Assembly: GCA_002415895.1 (NCBI GenBank)
Contig: DIAV01000147.1
Span: 26,821-36,526 of the forward strand
Origin: Anaerolineales bacterium UBA5069
GTDB taxonomy: Bacteria; Chloroflexota; Anaerolineae; Caldilineales; Caldilineaceae
Direction of reading: 5' to 3'
Length of the DNA: 9,706 bases
Notes under the pieces: generated by a model
Database searches by the model: none
Seen by the model: only the letters and a program-made list of their open reading frames with translations
What the model was told of the DNA's origin: nothing
Program-made: the position numbers and the translations under genes
Shown: in pieces, positions 8,535 through 9,706 of the stretch
How positions within the stretch are numbered: position 1 is the stretch's first letter
How the letters are laid out: every line of letters begins with the position of its first letter

Positions 8535-9584
8535 ATGGTGAACGCAACAACACAAGCGGCGCTGCCCGTCACAGGCGGCGCAGCACCTGCAATTGAGGTA
8601 CGCGGACTCGTCAAGAGCTATGCCAGCGGCGATGGTGTCGTTCACGCCGTGCGCGGGCTTGACCTTACAGTAGCGCAGGGCGAGATTTACGCGCTCCTTG
8701 GCCCAAACGGCGCGGGCAAGACAACGACGATCTCAATTCTGACAACGCTGCTGCTTCCCACCGGCGGGACAGCCACCGTGGCAGGCTACGATGTCGTGAC
8801 GCAAGCCGCGGATGTGCGCCGCCGCATTGGCGTCACCTTCCAGGAAGTTGTGCTGGATCAGGATCTCACAGGGCGGCAGGTGCTCGACTTCCACGCGCGC
8901 CTCTATGGCCTTGCCAGAGTACAGCGCCTCGCCAAGATCGAAGAATTGGCCGCTCTGGTGGAGCTGACCGATGTGCTGGACCGCAAGTCGTCTCGCTATT
9001 CAGGCGGCATGAAGCGGCGGCTCGAACTTGCGCGCGGCCTCATGACCGAACCCGCCATCCTCTTTCTCGACGAACCCACGCAGGGGCTGGACCCGCAAAA
9101 CCGCGCCGGCATCTGGCGCTATGTACGCCACCTGCGCGATGTGCGCGGCATTACCTTGCTGCTGACCACGCACTCCATGGACGAAGCCGCAGAACTGGCT
9201 GACCGCGTGGGGATTATTGATCAGGGGCAGCTTGTGGTCGAGGGTCGCGTCGACGCACTTGTGCGTGAAATGGGCGCCGATGTCATCGCTCTCACCGGTG
9301 TGGGCGCGCCTGAAGCGTTGATCGCGCAGGTGCACAAGCTTGCCTACGTGCAACAAGTAAAGCATCTGGTGCAGACAGACGCGGATACGGCCGACGCATC
9401 CGGCGAAGCCACGCACATGCTGCAGATTGGTGTAGACGCAGGCGACACACGCCTTGCCGAAATTGTGACTATGGCAGCCGCAAGCGACTTCCAGATTCGC
9501 GCCGTACACGTTGCGCGCCCCTCGCTGGCCGATGTTTTCCTCGCACATACAGGCCACGCCCTGCGCGACACGCTGGAGTCATAA
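8535..9584 (+). CDS. ABC transporter ATP-binding protein, DrrA/CcmA type
   Basis: A 349-residue cytoplasmic ATPase subunit that would power a membrane permease, commonly for export of drugs, lipids or polymers. Visible motifs: Walker A GPNGAGKTT (56-64), Q-loop Gln103 (VTFQEV), signature YSGGMKRR (155-162), Walker B ILFLDE (175-180, catalytic Glu180), D-loop GLD (184-186), H-loop His213 (TTHSMDEA). All are intact. Residues about 240-349 form an extra C-terminal domain as in DrrA-type proteins, ending in PSLADVFLAHTG, with an Asp/Thr-rich insert (280-294, TDADTADASGEAT). The first 18 residues are a low-complexity Ala/Thr lead. There is no clear Shine-Dalgarno site. No permease gene follows within the remaining 122 bases, which is unusual because DrrA-type ATPases normally sit next to their DrrB-type partner; it may lie elsewhere. 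Substrate unknown. Confidence 0.92.
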   Translation: MVNATTQAALPVTGGAAPAIEVRGLVKSYASGDGVVHAVRGLDLTVAQGEIYALLGPNGAGKTTTISILTTLLLPTGGTATVAGYDVVTQAADVRRRIGVTFQEVVLDQDLTGRQVLDFHARLYGLARVQRLAKIEELAALVELTDVLDRKSSRYSGGMKRRLELARGLMTEPAILFLDEPTQGLDPQNRAGIWRYVRHLRDVRGITLLLTTHSMDEAAELADRVGIIDQGQLVVEGRVDALVREMGADVIALTGVGAPEALIAQVHKLAYVQQVKHLVQTDADTADASGEATHMLQIGVDAGDTRLAEIVTMAAASDFQIRAVHVARPSLADVFLAHTGHALRDTLES

Positions 9585-9589
9585 AACCA

Positions 9590-9635
9590 AAACAGCAACA
9601 TCTTTAAAACAAATGCGTTGAAGACGTTGCTGTTT
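9590..9635 (-). terminator. Hairpin terminator between convergent genes
   Basis: Arms 9590-9604 and 9621-9635 pair at 14 of 15 positions around a 16-base loop. On the minus strand the one mismatch becomes a G-U pair, and the stem is followed by TGGTTTTA, so it best fits a terminator for a minus-strand gene ending just to the right. It starts six bases after the ABC stop and could also end that transcript. Confidence 0.5.
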
Positions 9636-9649
9636 CCGCTGGAATCACC

Positions 9650-9706
9650 CTAACGTGGTGCATCCGGCAAGTGCGCGGCGTAGTGCGTAGCGGCGGCTTC
9701 AGTGGT
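9650..9706 (-). CDS. Possible C-terminal end of a minus-strand gene entering from the right edge
   Basis: A minus-strand frame is open from the window edge to TAG at 9650-9652 and would encode TTEAAATHYAAHLPDAPR. Its stop lies 14 bases before the hairpin at 9590-9635, whose T-run is on the minus strand. That arrangement is what a gene end should look like. Eighteen codons are too few to recognise a family, and another frame is open here too. Confidence 0.3.
   Translation of the reverse strand, partial: TTEAAATHYAAHLPDAPR

Overview
The window is GC-rich bacterial DNA (roughly 60% GC by eye) with tightly spaced genes. Gene content suggests a member of the Chloroflexota (Anaerolineae/Caldilineae type): a multi-SH3b protein running into an L,D-transpeptidase domain, a large secreted type I pullulanase, a small four-helix membrane protein of a kind known from Chloroflexota and Bacteroidota, and a DrrA/CcmA-type ABC ATPase. 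This placement rests on protein style only and is an inference. There is no marker gene here to fix it.

Layout. The left three quarters read on the minus strand. Positions 1-1595 hold the N-terminal 531 codons of a cell-wall protein (two beta-rich domains, an SH3-like module, a 13-proline hinge, two SH3b domains, and the first residues of a YkuD L,D-transpeptidase domain); the gene is cut by the window edge. A 370-base stretch without a convincing gene (1596-1965) carries a good-looking minus-strand promoter. Then come a class I SAM methyltransferase (1966-2811) and a short-chain dehydrogenase/reductase (2811-3743). These two share one base at a TAATG stop/start and form a two-gene operon. 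A very GC-rich perfect palindrome (3796-3821) separates them from the pullulanase gene (3856-7575), which it probably terminates.

A 423-base divergent intergenic region (7576-7998) separates the pullulanase from plus-strand genes: a 137-residue four-helix membrane protein (7999-8412), a 19-bp perfect inverted repeat (8442-8492), and an ABC transporter ATPase (8535-9584). At the right edge a hairpin with a minus-strand T-run, plus an open minus-strand frame ending at 9650, suggest that a convergent gene begins to enter the window.

Functionally, two products act outside the membrane (the pullulanase on alpha-1,6 branches of starch, glycogen or pullulan; the SH3b/L,D-transpeptidase on peptidoglycan, though it shows no signal peptide). 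The SDR and methyltransferase are a cytosolic pair with unknown substrate. The ABC ATPase has no permease in view. I see no mobile element, CRISPR array, tRNA or rRNA, and no clear sign of a wholly new multi-gene system. The best leads are the SDR-methyltransferase pair, the signal-less SH3b/L,D-transpeptidase, the four-helix protein with conserved-looking histidines, the 19-bp inverted repeat, and the unusual filling of the 1596-1965 gap.
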